Below are positions 63,528 to 64,000 of a DNA stretch of 64,000 bases, in pieces. The stretch is taken from contig NZ_BIFR01000001.1 of assembly GCF_003967535.1 (NCBI RefSeq), positions 1,549,001-1,613,000 on the forward strand, given 5' to 3'. Source of the DNA: Tengunoibacter tsumagoiensis (GTDB lineage Bacteria > Chloroflexota > Ktedonobacteria > Ktedonobacterales > Ktedonobacteraceae). The notes below the pieces were generated by a model. It had not been told where the DNA came from. It saw only the letters and a list, made by a program, of their open reading frames with translations, and searched no databases. The position numbers were made by a program, and so were the translations under genes. Position 1 is the first letter of the stretch, and each line of letters begins with the position of its first letter.

Positions 63528-64000
63528 CTATTTTGTTGTTTGGACGGCAGCAATCAGATCCGGGATCAGCTTAGCGGCATTGGGCGTACCCAGGCCAGTG
63601 ACCGCATCCCAGCCAGTGCTGGCTGAATAGCCCTGTACAACCGTATTGCCATGTACGCTTGAATTATTCCCCTCAGTCACATCGTGGAAATCTTGAGCAT
63701 AGGTAGAAGAGGCCCCCAGTTGATAAAGGGCAGGATTAATAAAGCCCAGTGGGTGGCCAGCTTTCTGATTGGCGACAGCCATCAAAGCTGCCCAGACAGG
63801 CGTGCTGGCGCTGGTACCTCCGGCCAGACTCCACTGTCCATTGATATAGATGGCCATGCCAGTGGATGGATCTCCAGCTGCCGAAACATCTGGCACCCCG
63901 CGACGATTCTGAAACAGATTCTGTTGAGATCCGGCAAGGCTCTGTTGATAAGAGGGTGTTTGATAGAAGCGGCTGAAGCCGCCACCACTGGATTCCCAGG
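63528..64000 (-). CDS. S53 (sedolisin/kumamolisin) peptidase, C-terminal part
   Basis: Only the last ~157 residues are inside the window; the frame is open to the right edge and reads WESSGGGFSRFYQ, then RRGVPDVSAAGDP. The catalytic serine is in GGTSASTP, and the calcium-site region FHDVTEGNN and GWDAVTGLGTPN follow, all typical of S53 acid serine peptidases. These are secreted, often pro-peptide-processed enzymes active at low pH. The GTG at 63896 is internal, not a start. Confidence 0.93.
   Translation of the reverse strand, partial: WESSGGGFSRFYQTPSYQQSLAGSQQNLFQNRRGVPDVSAAGDPSTGMAIYINGQWSLAGGTSASTPVWAALMAVANQKAGHPLGFINPALYQLGASSTYAQDFHDVTEGNNSSVHGNTVVQGYSASTGWDAVTGLGTPNAAKLIPDLIAAVQTTK

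Overview
The window looks like chromosome from a member of Ktedonobacteria (phylum Chloroflexota). This is an inference from gene content. It carries several large membrane-anchored Ser/Thr kinases with extracellular sensor-like domains, T-box and SAM-I leaders, a FemAB-type peptidoglycan aminoacyltransferase, secreted beta-propeller proteins, an XPB/Bax1 pair normally associated with archaea, and base composition near 50% GC. No tRNA, rRNA, transposase, integrase, phage gene or CRISPR array was recognised. Kinase and peptidase genes are cut by the left and right edges.

Layout. 2-1498 is the tail of a Ser/Thr kinase. 1539-6025 (minus) is a tight three-gene DNA-metabolism operon: RecQ fused to a ComF-like phosphoribosyltransferase, a DprA-like protein and an XPB-type helicase. 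6357-10299 (minus) is an odd operon of RNase III, a DNA methyltransferase, the B12-binding subunit of methylmalonyl-CoA mutase and MeaB. 10534-14845 (plus) encodes a CopC/CopD copper protein and two exported beta-propeller proteins. 14912-17473 (minus) is an ABC exporter with a near-consensus promoter. 17818-25444 (minus) holds a small membrane protein and three paralogous proteins: two active receptor-like kinases and one copy with no kinase domain. 25798-28494 is a HelY/Mtr4-like helicase. 28676-32208 holds a 43-residue membrane protein, a threonine-dehydratase-like enzyme and an ECF sigma factor with its probable membrane partner.

33203-37215 (plus) starts with a glycine T-box controlling glycyl-tRNA synthetase, followed by an EEP hydrolase and a double universal stress protein. 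37348-40020 (minus) is a predicted pseudokinase. 40330-42357 is a Bax1-like nuclease. 42457-43107 is a striking tandem array of about 185-bp units, each folding into a long hairpin. 43352-56863 carries membrane and envelope genes: a PerM-type transporter, two TrkA proteins, FemAB, a glycosidase-like protein, a 1369-residue exported propeller protein and a thiolase.

56908-63395 (plus) is an aspartate/methionine region. One promoter drives a leader that contains a SAM-I riboswitch with its terminator, then a methionine T-box with its own terminator, ahead of metX and metY. lysC, a DinB-like gene and asd follow. The S53 peptidase at the right edge is partial.

The most unusual items are the hairpin array, the tandem SAM-I plus Met T-box leader, the RecQ-PRTase/DprA/XPB operon with a Bax1 gene on the same segment, and the mix of active, inactive and kinase-free paralogues in the signalling family.
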